Source: Brachynemurus nebulosus
Taxonomy: Eukaryota; Arthropoda; Insecta; Neuroptera; Myrmeleontidae
Reading direction: 5' to 3'
Assembly (NCBI GenBank): GCA_035578155.1
Contig: JAPWDM010000013.1
Coordinates: forward strand, 12,239,527 to 12,303,526
DNA length: 64,000 nucleotides
Under the pieces are notes generated by a model. It ran no database searches. It had not been told where the DNA came from and saw only the letters and a program-made list of their open reading frames with translations. The position numbers and the translations under genes were made by a program. Positions 12,206-23,721 of the stretch are shown here, one piece after another; the stretch's first letter is position 1, and the number at the start of each line of letters is the position of its first letter.

Positions 12206-12410
12206 CAAAACCAGTTATATCCCAAATGGCCAAATCAGTTCTATCCTTTAACAGTTTCAAAATAAGTTACATCCCACAGACAATAACGGCTGCCCTCTAA
12301 TGCAGTAGCAAAACCAGTTCTATCCTTTAATAGTTTCAAAATAAGTTACATCCCACAGACAATAATGGCTGCCCTCTAAATGCAGCAGCAAAACCAGTTT
12401 AATCCCTCAC
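12206..12410 (+). repeat. 78-80-bp tandem repeat, ~2.5 units
   Basis: Units start at 12231, 12309 and 12389 with caaa(a/t)c(c)agtt. Each carries 'atcctttaa', 'caaaataagttacatcccac' and 'gctgccctctaa'. Related words (cagttatatcc) recur singly at 12063, 12211 and 12611, so the array sits in a wider cluster from about 12050 to 12660. Confidence 0.8.
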
Positions 12411-12959
12411 TAACCTAGTACTTGTACTTTAGTTTCAGTAGTAGAGTGACTATTTTTGCAGTATCCTATAAAGACTTAAATTATTGTCATTTTTACTACA
12501 TAAAATTGTTCTAAAAAGTAGAAATATGTTCATTCTTTTACCTTCTATCAGGTTTTTGACTGCTTTTGCATGTTAGTAAGTTCAAAATGGCTGACACTTC
12601 ATTTCCAAAACCAGTTATATCCAACTGCCAGTTCCAAAATAAGTTACGTGGGTTCTATTTATTTAAATATAATTGTTTGTGCTTTCTCTACATTATACAG
12701 ATTATTACTAGAAATCAACATGAATTTAATACATTTTTTGACATCAAAACCTTGCAGTGATTTATTATTGTAATATAGCTAACAGTTTTTGTTAAATAAC
12801 TCGAAATTGTTTGAGATGCACATAGCTGGTTTTGCCGTTGGAGGACTCAAATCTTTTTTGACATTACAATTTTTTTTTTTTATAAATGTAGTGCCCACAG
12901 AACCCATTATGTGGTAGTGCCTTAGTTAATATTAAAAGGACAACTTGGAAAACCAATAA

Positions 12960-13460
12960 TTCTAGTCCAGTTTTGTTATTTTCGTCATTTCAGAATTCCT
13001 TTTTTTCTCAAATCCAGCTTTATAGGAGTGATTTGAAACAGGGCGATTGATTAAATTAGGGTAATTTAGCCGTAAACTTTTCACTTTTGCTGTAAAAATG
13101 ACACAATACCTCTTAAAAATGTGATTAATCCAACAGAAAACTCTTTTTTAGTGGTACTATTTGCTTAATTTTCGTAAATCTCAAAAGGATGATTTCGAAA
13201 ACTTATGAATTCACTTCCAATTTCATCATTCTACGATTTCATTTACGATTTTTACTGAACTCAAAAATTCTGGTAAACTTGATGACGTCACGACATTAAG
13301 AAGATTCTTTTTCTCAAAGTGAATCCTATTGAAGTGATTTGAATTACAGTCTTTAGTTGAATTAGGATAAAAAAAAAAAAACAGTAAACATTTTTGGTAT
13401 CTATTTTTTAACGATTTTTTATTGATATTTGAAAAGTTTAAAAATGTATACAAATTTAAG
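12960..13460 (-). repeat. degenerate dispersed repeat M, two units
   Basis: Two copies about 310 bp apart share 'ctcaaa...at...agtgatttgaa'. The block at 13195-13245 is, on the minus strand, closely similar to 36580-36640 (gaatgatgaaattggaag, gttttcgaa). A cgtca box near 13284 is shared with other copies. A 75-codon minus frame is incidental. Confidence 0.45.
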
Positions 13461-14486
13461 AAAAAATTAAAATTTTAAATCGGTACAGGCCGGCAAAGTG
13501 GGGACTCAAAAAAAAAAGTGTCTCCTGGTTGATGTGATTCTAACCCTCCTGGTGATCTGAAACATAAAATTTTTGTTTATTCTTAATAAACAAGGATGTA
13601 GAATTAGTGGGACGTAGCCGATTTAAAAAGATAAATTTTTTCACAAAATGAGGTCCATTTAAAAAAATGGCGTCATGTTTTCGCCTTCTATCTTCAGCTT
13701 TGGAAATTTTTTAAAAAGAGCCAAGAAAAAAAATTCCAAAAAGTTCTACGTCGGACCAATTTTGATAGTATTAAGAAGGTCTGTACAAAAATTTCAGGTA
13801 AATCGGTGCATTAGAACTTGAGACATCATGTCAACCGTATCGAAAAAAGTAGTTTCGAATAATTTATATTAAAAATTTGAATTTAACACTGAAAACATAC
13901 ACAGTACACAGGAAAAAAATAACCATAACTCCGAAAATAATTCGAATTTCCATAAACCCTTTTAGAGGCTTATTCTTAAAGGTCTGAACTTTGAAAATGT
14001 GAAAGAAAAAAATCGATTTTTTCGAATTTCTAGACTAGAATACTACCTTAAAAGAAATTTCAATTATATCAGTTATCAAATTTATAACTATTTTCGGAAT
14101 ATAAATTATCATCTATCCTTTGTATTTCTATCGCATTAGGTTATTCAACTTGAAACAATTAATTTCCTAATTCATCTATTCGAAATTATTATTAACAATA
14201 GCTCAAATAATTGAATATGAAAAGCAAGCCTCAAACAATACACAAAATCTCACATATTGTCGCATTTCAATATTTATCGATCTATAGCATATCATCATCC
14301 TAATCTCCTGATGCAAATGACTTGAAATATTTCAAACGAGCTTACTACGATCAAAGGCAACAAAATATAGGCAACAATCTGATCCGGCAACTAATATTTC
14401 TCTTATGTGGACGACGAAACGTTAATAAAACCATTGATATCACTTTATTGCCTATTGACATATATAAATGTAATTTTCAAACCGTA
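13461..14486. other. AT-rich stretch, nothing recognised
   Basis: AT-rich with A-runs. Phrases such as 'aaaatttcaggtaaatcggtg' (13788-13810) resemble the generic 'caaaatcggt' wording seen in several repeats of this window. No frame of note before 14322. Confidence 0.4.
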
Positions 14487-14514
14487 CCCCCCCCCCCGCC
14501 CCCACTGCGACCCC
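14487..14514. repeat. C-rich tract
   Basis: A run of 11 C, a G, five C, then a short spacer and four C. The minus strand therefore has three long G runs with short spacers and could form a G-quadruplex; this is inferred from sequence only. The surrounding frame's Pro run is a by-product. Confidence 0.6.
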
Positions 14515-15214
14515 GACAACGACTGACTACTACATTTCAACCGAAAAAAATTGCCATGAAAAAAGATTTATTCCATCGGCTATTTTTATTGAAATGTCAG
14601 ACCGTCTTTTTTCTACCAAAAAAAAAAAAATGATTCGAACATATTATTCCTTTTAAAATATATTTTTTCACGACGAGAAATGACCTAAATATCCTTTAAT
14701 TTCCCTTAATTAATACAGATAAAAACATTTTAAAACTTTTTATATGACAGTTCAGTTTGTGCTGCCATCATTTTTATAAATGAATGTCGGTCGGATAATA
14801 TAGAGTGTACGATGGAGTTGACTATTTGATCAATAGATGGCAATGAATATATAAAATTACTGTATATATGTATGTATATATACAGATATATTGTATATAT
14901 ACATATGTTCTTTATAATTGATATTGATTTCATCTTTTATTTGTGCAATATTTAAAATTAAAAGCATTTTCGTTATTCATCGTAAAGTGCATTGCACTAA
15001 AGCGTTTTATGTAATCCAGGTTGCAATCTGGTAATGATGTATTTGCTCATATTTTAACAGGCAATATTTTATTAACTTGAATGTTCGCTTCGTTTTAAGT
15101 TACATTGTGTACATTTCATCATGAAAGTATTTAAATTAGGTACCGTAAAAGCAGACCAATTTAAAGAAAATGAAGACGAAGTTAATTTAATTATATTTTT
15201 TAATTTTCCGATGC
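14515..15214. other. AT-rich stretch with TA/TATG patch
   Basis: TA/TG-rich patch at 14858-14906. Near 15160-15180 the words 'aatgaagacgaagttaa' recur at 51803-51819. The sequence just beyond the following foldback (15940-15955, 'taataggttaagatg') recurs at 51890-51904. Both flanks of the foldback thus have short matches to one locus. Confidence 0.4.
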
Positions 15215-15218
15215 TTAA

Positions 15219-15904
15219 GGATGTTTGGGAGGTACAATCGGAGATAAAAGTACATGAAATTAGAAATTCGTGAATAATTGCGTTTTATATAACAAACTAT
15301 GAGGTAAATAAATAATTAACTTTGTTAAATAATAGCTATCACTACAACTGATTGTACAATACATCAAACTATAGCTCTCAGCTGAGTACAACAGCTGAGT
15401 ACATTCTGAGGATTTTTCGGAGAATTTCAAAATGCTACGAGACGATTAAAAATTTAGTAGAACGTTCCTCATTAAATACTAAAGCCCCTGTGAAAATTTC
15501 AAACCGATTCACTAAGCCGTTAAAAAGTTATTAAAAAAAAAAAACTAATTTTACACGTACTCTTATGGAAATTCGAAAACAGAACAGATTAAATAAGTTT
15601 TTAACGGCTTAGTGAATCGGTTTGAAATTTTCACAGGAGCCTTAGTATTTAATGAGGAACATTCTACTAAAGTTTCAATCGTCTCGTAGCATTTTGAAAT
15701 TCCTCCGAAAAATCCTCAGAATGTACTCAGCTCTTGTAGTCAGCTGAGAGCTATAGTTTGATGTATTGTACAATCAGTTGTAGTGATAGCTACTATTTAA
15801 CAAAAGTAACTATTTATTTACCTCATAGTTTGTTATACAACGCAATTATTCACAGATTTCTAATTTCATGTACTTTTATCTCTGATTGTACCTCCCAAAC
15901 ATCC
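15219..15904. mobile_element. TTAA-flanked foldback element, ~310-bp arms
   Basis: Left arm about 15219-15533 and right arm about 15597-15904 are inverted copies with only scattered differences, around a loop of about 60 bp. Ends read GGATGTTTGGGAGGTACAAT and its inverse; TTAA stands directly outside both (15215-15218, 15905-15908). TTAA duplication is typical of piggyBac and Kolobok superfamilies. A 60-codon frame in the left arm (15352-15534) is incidental. A transcript would form a very long hairpin and could feed small-RNA pathways (inference). Confidence 0.8.
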
Positions 15905-15908
15905 TTAA

Positions 15909-17262
15909 ATCGCTAGTCAAAAATTAAAAATGTAATAATAGGTTAAGATGACAACGAATTAATAACTTTACCTACGCATGTTTTTTTTTATTAAAATATT
16001 AAAGATATTTTAAAATTTTTAAATATACCACTGTTTTTCACACTTTGTTATTAATTTCACGTAATATTTAATAATAAAACATAGCAGAATAGAAATTTCA
16101 GACAGTTGGTCTAGTTGCTACATAGACTATGTTAAAATAAAAATTCAAACTTAATCAATTTTTATTTGTGTACTTTTTTCGAGACTCCACTGTATAGTCC
16201 GATGACATCCCCTGATTGAATTTAAATTGACAATCGATAAAATTCGGTTCCGAAAGGGGTTAAAATTGTGACGTGCATTAAAAAAATTTGCATATCACGT
16301 ACGTATTGTAATAAAATATCATCCATATATCACAATATGGGAACATAATTCGCCATTATCGCTCAACACGACACTGTAGGGGAAAGTTGCCTTAAATGGA
16401 GCACTGCTTCAATGAACTACAAACTTTTGTATTATCGAAGAAGAGAGAAATTTCTATTTTTTCCGTTTGTAATACATAATTGTAATTCTAGCCTTTCGAT
16501 GGATAAGAACGGCATGCACAGGTTTAATAGAAAACACATAATTTAATTAAAAGTTGCTTTTCTAAACAATATATATGAGAGTAGTTTACACATGAGAAAT
16601 AGTACATCTTAAATGGTATATTGTTTTAACAATAATGAACATTAGTTTAATAATTTGCAATAAATTATTTCAACAATGTATAGCAATGACAACAATTCGG
16701 CTAATATCAAGAAAGTACGTGTGTACGAGATGGGTGGCCGGGCCCCTCTCACTTGATGTTTTTACTGCATTTTTCGCAGGATGCAAAAAGTGGATTTTTT
16801 TTTATAGTCTTCTCTGTTAGGCGACCCAGTTACCAACCAAGACGACTATCCCCTATACATCATCCAGTTATGGAATACTGCAATTATTATTATTCAAATA
16901 ATTTACTATATACAATAATATATCATGTCAATATATTAATGAATATAAAATTCGGTGACAATAGGATATAATTAATTCATTTTGGGAAAATGATGTTGAA
17001 CATAATATCTCGACCATAAATTGAAAATTATGTTGGTAGCTGTGTTCCCGTTCACATTAGGGCCATTAGGACGGACACGGATGGGATGGGCTCCCGTACC
17101 AGCTTCGGTACGGGATGTGGTTCGGTGCAGTGGACAATACCTGTGTGGAAGAGAATGGTTTGGTGCTCTGCGCTATTGTGGCTAGCGATGGTTGAATTTT
17201 ATTTTTAAAATGTTTTATTGGGGATCTGATTGATTATCCAGCCAAAATAAATTGGCTTGTTA
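15909..17262. other. stretch without recognised gene
   Basis: AT-rich until 17040. At 17075-17135 a more GC-rich patch contains a perfect short hairpin (tcccgtacc / ggtacggga, 17091-17116). Wording at 16545-16600 (gttgcttttctaaacaa) faintly resembles the interior of the pogo MITE at 24407. No gene is called. Confidence 0.4.
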
Positions 17263-17340
17263 TTAACCCTATAGAATCATACGTTGATCTACGAGAAACG
17301 CTAATCATACATCGTCATCAATGTGACGAATGGACTTTTT
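17263..17340 (+). mobile_element. piggyBac-like terminal sequence
   Basis: TTAA followed by CCCTATAGAATCATACGTTG, then 'taatcatacatcgtc' and 'tgacgaatgg'. Known: piggyBac ends start TTAACCCTAG and have sub-terminal ATAATCAT and TTGACGCAT words. Here the order and spacing are alike. A second, direct-orientation copy of the sub-terminal block (taatcatacatcgtcgtcaa then attgacgcat) lies at about 17960-17990 without a TTAACCC end. No opposite terminus or transposase was found. Confidence 0.55.
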
Positions 17341-18734
17341 ACGGAGAAAACATTTTTTTTTACATAACAATACTATAAAAGCGAACAAAATATTTAAAAA
17401 AATTGCATTTGAAAAAATTTTTTAATATAAATATTTATTAATTTATTTTAATCATTTTATCAAAGCATATTTTCATGATAAAAATTAAAAAATAGATAAA
17501 TACATCAATTGTATCGTAAGACATGTCTTTCAAATGATTTATGAACTATTATAAGTCGATGGACATGTGTGACTTTACAGAATGTGCAATTTCTCGGTCA
17601 AAAATATTCCCATAGATATGTAGTTATTTTCCCATTAGGCACATTTGTAAATTTTCTAAAATTTGTTAGTAATTTTTTGAATAAGATTTCAAAAAATAAT
17701 AAAAATTAAAATATTTTCTACAAAATAAGTTGTTAATCTTTTATTAAGTCACTTGAAACGCATTCTTTGGTTTTCGATTCAATATATTAAAACTTCAGTA
17801 TTATGTCGTCTCTATAAGTCAAACATCTGTAATCATCTTTCACATTATCATTATCATTGAACAAATTAATTATTACATCCATATCTTTAATAAATTTTAG
17901 AAAAATTAGGAAAACTTTTATACGTAAAGTACAAAATCTTTAAAAAAAAGACATACGTTAATCATACATCGTCGTCAAATTGACGCATACTATTTTAATA
18001 TAAACAAAACGACAGCAACTATAAACAAAATTGATACGTCTTGTGTGTTATCATAACAAATAAATTAGATACCAGAAGTTTTAGAACAGACAAGCAAAAC
18101 TAACGGACCCGTATTTCTATTTATGGACCACCGTAGCCAATTAATGGGCGAATAGAATTAAGGGGCAGATAGAAAAAAAAAGTTTAAATTGACACAGCAC
18201 TTTATATTTAGAACGCTTTCTACTGATGTGTATGAATCGAGGGTCGGACCTACTGGAGGGGCTATTCGGATCAAATTTGGGGTAAATTTTGAAATAGGGT
18301 GGGTATAGTTTGGTATATATTAAAACTACATGAAAAATACTAGTTTATCTTTTAAGCTGATACTTACTTCTAAGTGTATATTCAGCATTTCCATTACAAT
18401 AATTTTCAAATCGATCCATTATTTATTTAGGAGAAAATTAAATAAAAAAAAAAATGGCAATTCGATCACTGCTTTCAGGATACATAGAATGAATTTTTTT
18501 TAAATTAAGTCCATGACTTCGTCCGTCTTCTACCATTACAAATACATTTAATATTTGAACTGTCCAGTGAAATTAAGTCAATTTTAATAAATTTAGCCGG
18601 CGTATTGTTCAAGTACAAATACACTGTGTATACATTACGTCATGCAACGTATCCAGAGTAATGTTTATAATCTGACATTTTAATAAATGAAACAAGAGTG
18701 CACCACAATACAGTTAGTAAGTATTCATATGAGT
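17341..18734. other. AT-rich stretch beyond the piggyBac-like end
   Basis: Very AT-rich with no frame of note; it includes the second sub-terminal block at 17960-17990 described in the preceding entry. It could be the eroded interior of that element, or unrelated sequence. Nothing else is recognised. Confidence 0.4.
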
Positions 18735-19829
18735 GGTGCCAAACCATAACGTTGTAAGTGCCACACAAACTCGAATATGTTTTATTGCAGTAAAGCGTTC
18801 TAGTCCAGACCCTGTCAGGATCACAATCCTCAATATTGTTAAAAGGCAAGTCATAACGTTGTATGTGCCTGTGTGATCGTGATTTTTCAGTTATTCAAAA
18901 AACAAAAAACTGTACAAAACCACTTATTACAAAAGACCTCATTGAGCTTGTTGCGAATGCTGGTAAAGAAATATTATTCTCAATAGTGGAGAACTGAAAC
19001 GTTTTTTGATTGGATGAATCTGACTAAAACGGTAATTAACACCAAAAAACTACAGATATCTTCGGCTACTATGATTTGAGGAATATCTGAAAATTTTTGT
19101 GTAATTTATACAAAGAAAAGTTACAGCGACTTTACGTTTTATTGGTGTTTACCTGCACCCTTAAAGATCCGACCGTCCAGACCCTGTCACGATCACAACC
19201 CTCAATATTTTTGCAAAAACAAGTCATAACGTTGTATTTGCCTGTGATCGTGATTTTTCAGTTATTCAAAAAAACAAAAAGCTGTACAAAGCCACTTATT
19301 ACAAAAGACCTCATTGAGCTTGTTGCGAATGCTGGTAAAGAATTATTATTCGCAATAGTGGAGACTACAACGTTTTTTGATTGGATGAATTTGACTAAAA
19401 CGGTAATTAACACCAAAAAACTACAGGTGTCTTCGGCTACTATGATTCGAGTAACATCTGAAAATTTTAGTGTAATTTATACAAAGAGAAGTTACAGCGA
19501 CTTTGTCCAATGGATAACAATTTCACTGTTGAACCTGAAGTCACAAAGACGAATTCTGAGGACTTGGAAATTGAGATGAAGGGGGCACCTGTACCTTTAA
19601 CTGCTGAGTAGAAGAAGGACATTCATGCCATATTGCTGTATTTATCAGAAGAAAATAATTTGCTTTTTGAAAACTTCATGAAACAAATATCTTTAAAGTT
19701 TAAGTTTAATTTGATAAGTGACTTGCATAAAGAATGGCACTTACAACGTTTTGTCGTTTTCAGTTTTTTAAATTAATATTAAAATTATCTCTGTTTGTCG
19801 GCATATTACAAATTTATGGTTTGGCACCC
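18735..19829 (+). mobile_element. 1.1-kb element with 15-bp inverted ends, unassigned superfamily
   Basis: Ends GGTGCCAAACCATAA (from 18735) and TTATGGTTTGGCACC (to about 19830) are perfect inverse complements. Sub-terminal words cataacgttgta(a/t)gtgcc at 18747 and 18852 and tggcacttacaacgtt near 19736 are also inverted. Inside, a block of about 250 bp occurs twice in tandem (18880-19115 and 19240-19500; offset ~358 bp). The second copy lies in a 160-codon frame (19097-19579). An overlapping frame starts at 19509 (MDNNFTVEPEV...) and has one stop near 19608. No transposase family is recognised. Confidence 0.6.
19097..19579 (+). pseudogene. 160-codon frame inside the 1.1-kb element
   Basis: This is the longest open frame of the window. 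Residues from about 55 onward come from the repeated block; the first copy of that block (18880-19115) carries stop codons in the same frame. The protein is Lys/Thr/Ser-rich, with a stretch LITKDLIELVANAGKELLF that looks like real coding sequence, but I know no family for it. The final ~20 residues overlap, in another frame, the better-looking MDNNFTVEPEV frame from 19509. The likeliest reading is a decayed, rearranged transposon gene. Confidence 0.35.
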
Positions 19830-19867
19830 TTCATATATACATAGAACAAAAATAAAATCAACATAAA

Positions 19868-20211
19868 AATACCCCTGTCGCAGCATCTGCATAACATAGC
19901 GAATTTCCAAATCTTGGGCACTGGCGGATCTCATCTAAGACCTGTACCTATTTAAAATAGTTTAGCTTTCTAAGAGTAAAAGAATTTTTAAAATCGGTTG
20001 GGTAATTAGTTTTGGTATTTTTGGGGACCCAAGAACCCGAACGAATTTTGTGCAGCATAGTTGTATCCATCTAAAATAATTTAGTTCTCTAGCAGTGAGA
20101 AATTTTTTAGCATCGGTTCGATAGCTTATTACTAGCGTTTTCGGATCTGCAAGATCCCGGCGGACCTCATTAAAAAATCAGCTCGACCGTATATTCTAGG
20201 CGTACTTTATG

Positions 20212-20297
<86 letters not shown>

Positions 20298-21860
20298 AAC
20301 CCGTTGTGTAGCATTCTACGCCGCATTTGCATCCGCAGGACAGTTGTGGATCTCAGATAACACAACTTGTACCTATCTAAAATAGTTTACCTCGGTAATA
20401 GTAAAAAGGTTTCAAAATCGGTCAGTTATTTTATTTTTGACACTTTTAGGTCCTACTGACACTTCAGACCTTACATAACGTAATCTATATGTATCTAAAA
20501 TAGCTTAGCTCCCCAACAGTGAAAAAATTTTCAAAATCGGTCGGCTAGTTTATTTTTGACGCTTTTGGATCCGATGGACCCTGGCAGACTTTACATAACG
20601 TAATCTATATTTATCTAAAATAGTTTAGCTCTGTAAGAGTGAAAAAATTTTCAAAATCGGTCGGTTAGTTTATTTTTACCACTTTTGGGTCCCATGGACC
20701 CTGGCGGACCCTAAATAACGTAATGTATGTCTATCTAAAATAGTTAGTTCCCCAACAGTGAAAAAATTTTCAAAATCGATCGGTTAGTTTATTTTTGACA
20801 CTTTTGGATCCCATGGACCCTGGCAGACCTTACATAACGTAATCTATATTTATCTAAAATAGTTTAGCTCTGTAACAGTGAAAAAATTTTCAAAATCGGT
20901 CGGTTAGTTTATTTTTGACACTTTTGGATCCCATGGACCCTGGCAGACCTTACATAACGTAATCTATATTTATCTAAAATAGTTTAGCTCTGTAACAGTG
21001 AAAAAATTTTCAAAATCGGTCAGTTAGTTTATTTTTGACACTTTTGGGTTCTATGGACCTTGGTGGACCTTACATAACGTAATTTATATTTATCTAAAAT
21101 AGTTTAGCTCTGTAACAGTGAAAAAATTTTCAAAATCGGTCAGTTAGTTTATTTTTGACACTTCTGGATCCTATGGACCCTGGCAGACCTTACATAACGG
21201 AATCTACATTTATCTAAAACAGTTAAGCTCTGTAACAGTGAAAAAATTTTCAAAATCGATCAGGCAGTTTATTTTTGACACTTTTGGGTCCTATGGACCG
21301 AGGCGGACCTTACATAACGTAATCGATATTTATCTAAAATAGTTTAGCTCTGTAACAGTGAAAAAATTTTCAAAATCGGTCAGTTAGTTTATTTTTGACA
21401 CTTTTGGGTCCTGTGGACCCTGGCGGACCTTACATAATGTATTCTAAATCTATCTAAAATAGTTTAGCTCTGTAACAGTGAAGAAATTTTTAAAATTGGT
21501 CGTTTAGTTTATTTTTTACAATTATGGGATCAGTAAATCCTGGCGAAACTCATACAAGTCTAGTACTCTAACAGTAAGAAAAGGGTTCTAAGGATCTCAT
21601 ATAACTTATGGCAGTCCGTAAGCTTCTTGCGGACATCATTTAATTAATTAATTCAAATACTTTAACTTACTAACTGTGAAAAAATTTTTAAAATCGATTG
21701 GTTAATTAATTTCTGGCCTTTTTAGGTCCCGAAAACCTTGACCTCACATAAAATACCTTAAATCCATTTGAAATGGTTTAATTTTTTAACATTATTAATT
21801 ATTAGTGGAAAAATTTTCAAAATCGATTCAAAATATTTTTCCGTACATACATATGTACAT
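19868..21860 (+). repeat. 120-bp satellite array, ~15 units
   Basis: From about 20300 to 21540 some ten units repeat with a period of exactly 120 bp, so the same words fall in register every two 60-base lines. Core words are cttacataacgtaatctat, atctaaaatagtttagctct, gtgaaaaaattttcaaaatc and tttttgacacttttgg. Decayed units extend the array left to about 19868 and right to about 21860. A TA microsatellite splits the array. Adjacent units differ at a few percent of sites, with some neighbours nearly identical, as expected from local unequal exchange. Confidence 0.9.
20215..20295. repeat. (TA)n microsatellite inside the satellite
   Basis: About 40 uninterrupted TA dinucleotides between decayed and canonical satellite units. 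The array on each side is in the same orientation, so the TA tract expanded within it or was carried by it. Confidence 0.95.
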
Positions 21861-22973
21861 TATACATATTTTCTTTTGTTTCATATTTAATAATATTTAT
21901 ATCATAACATAATCTTCAATTTCTTGTTTACTTAAAAATTCAATAAAAAAAAAAAAAATTCTTCATTACATTAGCTTAGAAAATCTGTTTAATTTACATT
22001 TTTTAACATGGGATAGAACCATGCTAATTATAATGCAATAAATGAGAAACAAAACTCTATACATGTATGTGTGTTATATCATATCCATGTGTATAGTTTT
22101 CACTTGTTCTCACAAAATTCTTTAATAAAAAAGTGAAATATTTTTATACTTTATAAAGAACTGAGATATAAATATAAATTACTTATTAGACTAACAAAGA
22201 AAGAATAAAAGTGAAAATTTACATTTTCTCGAAAAATACTTAAAATAGAAAGAAAATTATAAGAATATTTTCTTCATAATTTTTTTTTTCCTTTTCAACG
22301 ATGTAAAAATTGAACTGCCTTATGATAGGATCGAATGATAAAAAATGGCCAGAAAACCTACTTCTAGGCATCCGACGTGTCTGGCTAACGAACTTAGCCA
22401 AGCCAATTCAGAATCCAGTCCGCACACAAAATTTCATAAGCGTTAGACGTTTCGTTCGAGAGTTATCGTGGGAACACATAAATATATATATATATATATA
22501 TATACAAATTTTAGTGAATATCATTTTCGTATTCTAGGGACCTCAAAACAGATTTCTGCCATAGTCCCGGACTCAGATTGCGTCATGACACCTACTGTAA
22601 TAGCTGAATTTCGAGTTTTCGAAATTCGCTAAAAAAGAAACAAAACCGTCAACTCTATGACTGACTGGCCAGTTAATGTAACTCATGAATGTAGTGGGTA
22701 GTTAGGTACATACCATTGACCATCGTCCATAATATGCTACGATACGCTCGCGAAAAGAATCACGCTCACAGAATGATTCAGATTAATCACACTGACAATG
22801 TTGTCTTTTTGAAAAGAAGTTTTCTTTTGAATAACTTCAAAAATTAGAATTGTATAGAATTATTTTTTTGCCTGTCTTAGCCAAAGGTTTTACTTAAACC
22901 TTAATCAGTATAAATACCGTATTTTGCGACGTATAACGCGCACCCCAAAAAATTTTTTAGTTTTTTTGTTGTG
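21861..22973. other. stretch with transposon-tail-like wording
   Basis: The segment 22330-22503 (cacaaaatttcataagcgtt, gttcgagagttatcgtggga, then (TA)10) resembles 3' tails of old retroelement repeats in insects. At 22917-22946, 'ccgtattttgcgacgtataa' then 'cgcgcacccc' resembles a DNA-transposon terminus motif met in many animals. Neither is complete. No gene. Confidence 0.4.
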
Positions 22974-23590
22974 TAGGGTAAGTGTGGGAGAGATGCCGCG
23001 TCGGGACATATGCCGCAGTAGCTATAGTTCGTCCGTTGATTGATTGATAGCCCTATTAATGGATTATATGTTTAAAATAAGTTATTTATTTAAGCTGTAT
23101 ATGGTTACATTTATGATCGGTGTATTAGTTTAGTAATTATCCAACTTTTTATTATTGAAAAGTAAGTTTTTTAACATAATATTTTATCAAGCATTTAATT
23201 CATTAGAATTTAAGAATATATATTTCATTGTTTTAATGAAAATGAGTTTTGTTATTAATTTAGGTATATTTTAAAAGTACTGTATAAAATTTTAGGTTAG
23301 AATTCCGCACTATGTTTGCTATAGCAACAAGCGGCATCTATCCCAACAAAAAGGAGAGATGCCGCATTTAAAGTTGGTATAGATGCCGCATCATATTACA
23401 TGTTGAAAACATAGACTTATACCTTAATTATGCAATTTTTTTTTTACACTGTAAATTATGCCACGTAAATATAAAAGATTCATTAATTGTATCAGGAAAA
23501 GCTCTCATATTAGTGAAGATAACGAAAATAATGATGATTGCCTATGTATTGAATGTTTTGAAAAGTACTCAGAAACAAACATACATATGA
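22974..23590 (+). mobile_element. pogo-like element C, 3'-truncated copy
   Basis: It begins TAGGGTAAGTGTGGGAGAGA and is collinear with 31835-32400, including the start of the coding remnant. Homology stops at about 23580 and the right end is missing. GATGCCGC or its complement occurs at 22992, 23332, 23356 and 23383, with a variant (tatgccgc) at 23009. Confidence 0.7.
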
Positions 23591-23721
23591 TTCACAACTT
23601 TCCAAGATTTATTCAAAAATTTTGGCAGGATAATTCTGTAAGACTTTGTATACGTATACATATGGGTACCCGTTATAAACACAGTAGTGCTTTTTACCAT
23701 TATACTACATTAATGATTTAA
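23458..23721 (+). pseudogene. transposase remnant (pogo-like N-terminus fused to Cys-rich C-terminus)
   Basis: The frame opens MPRKYKRF, like the MPRNYKRK start that I know from insect pogo/jerky-type transposases. Within about 20 residues it reaches an acidic stretch and C-x-C-x2-C (CLCIECFEKYSE), as in their C-terminal zinc finger. The DNA-binding and DDE regions are missing, so this is an internal deletion. After residue 41 the sequence is unrelated to the second copy, because the element is truncated there and the frame runs on into flanking DNA. Confidence 0.6.
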
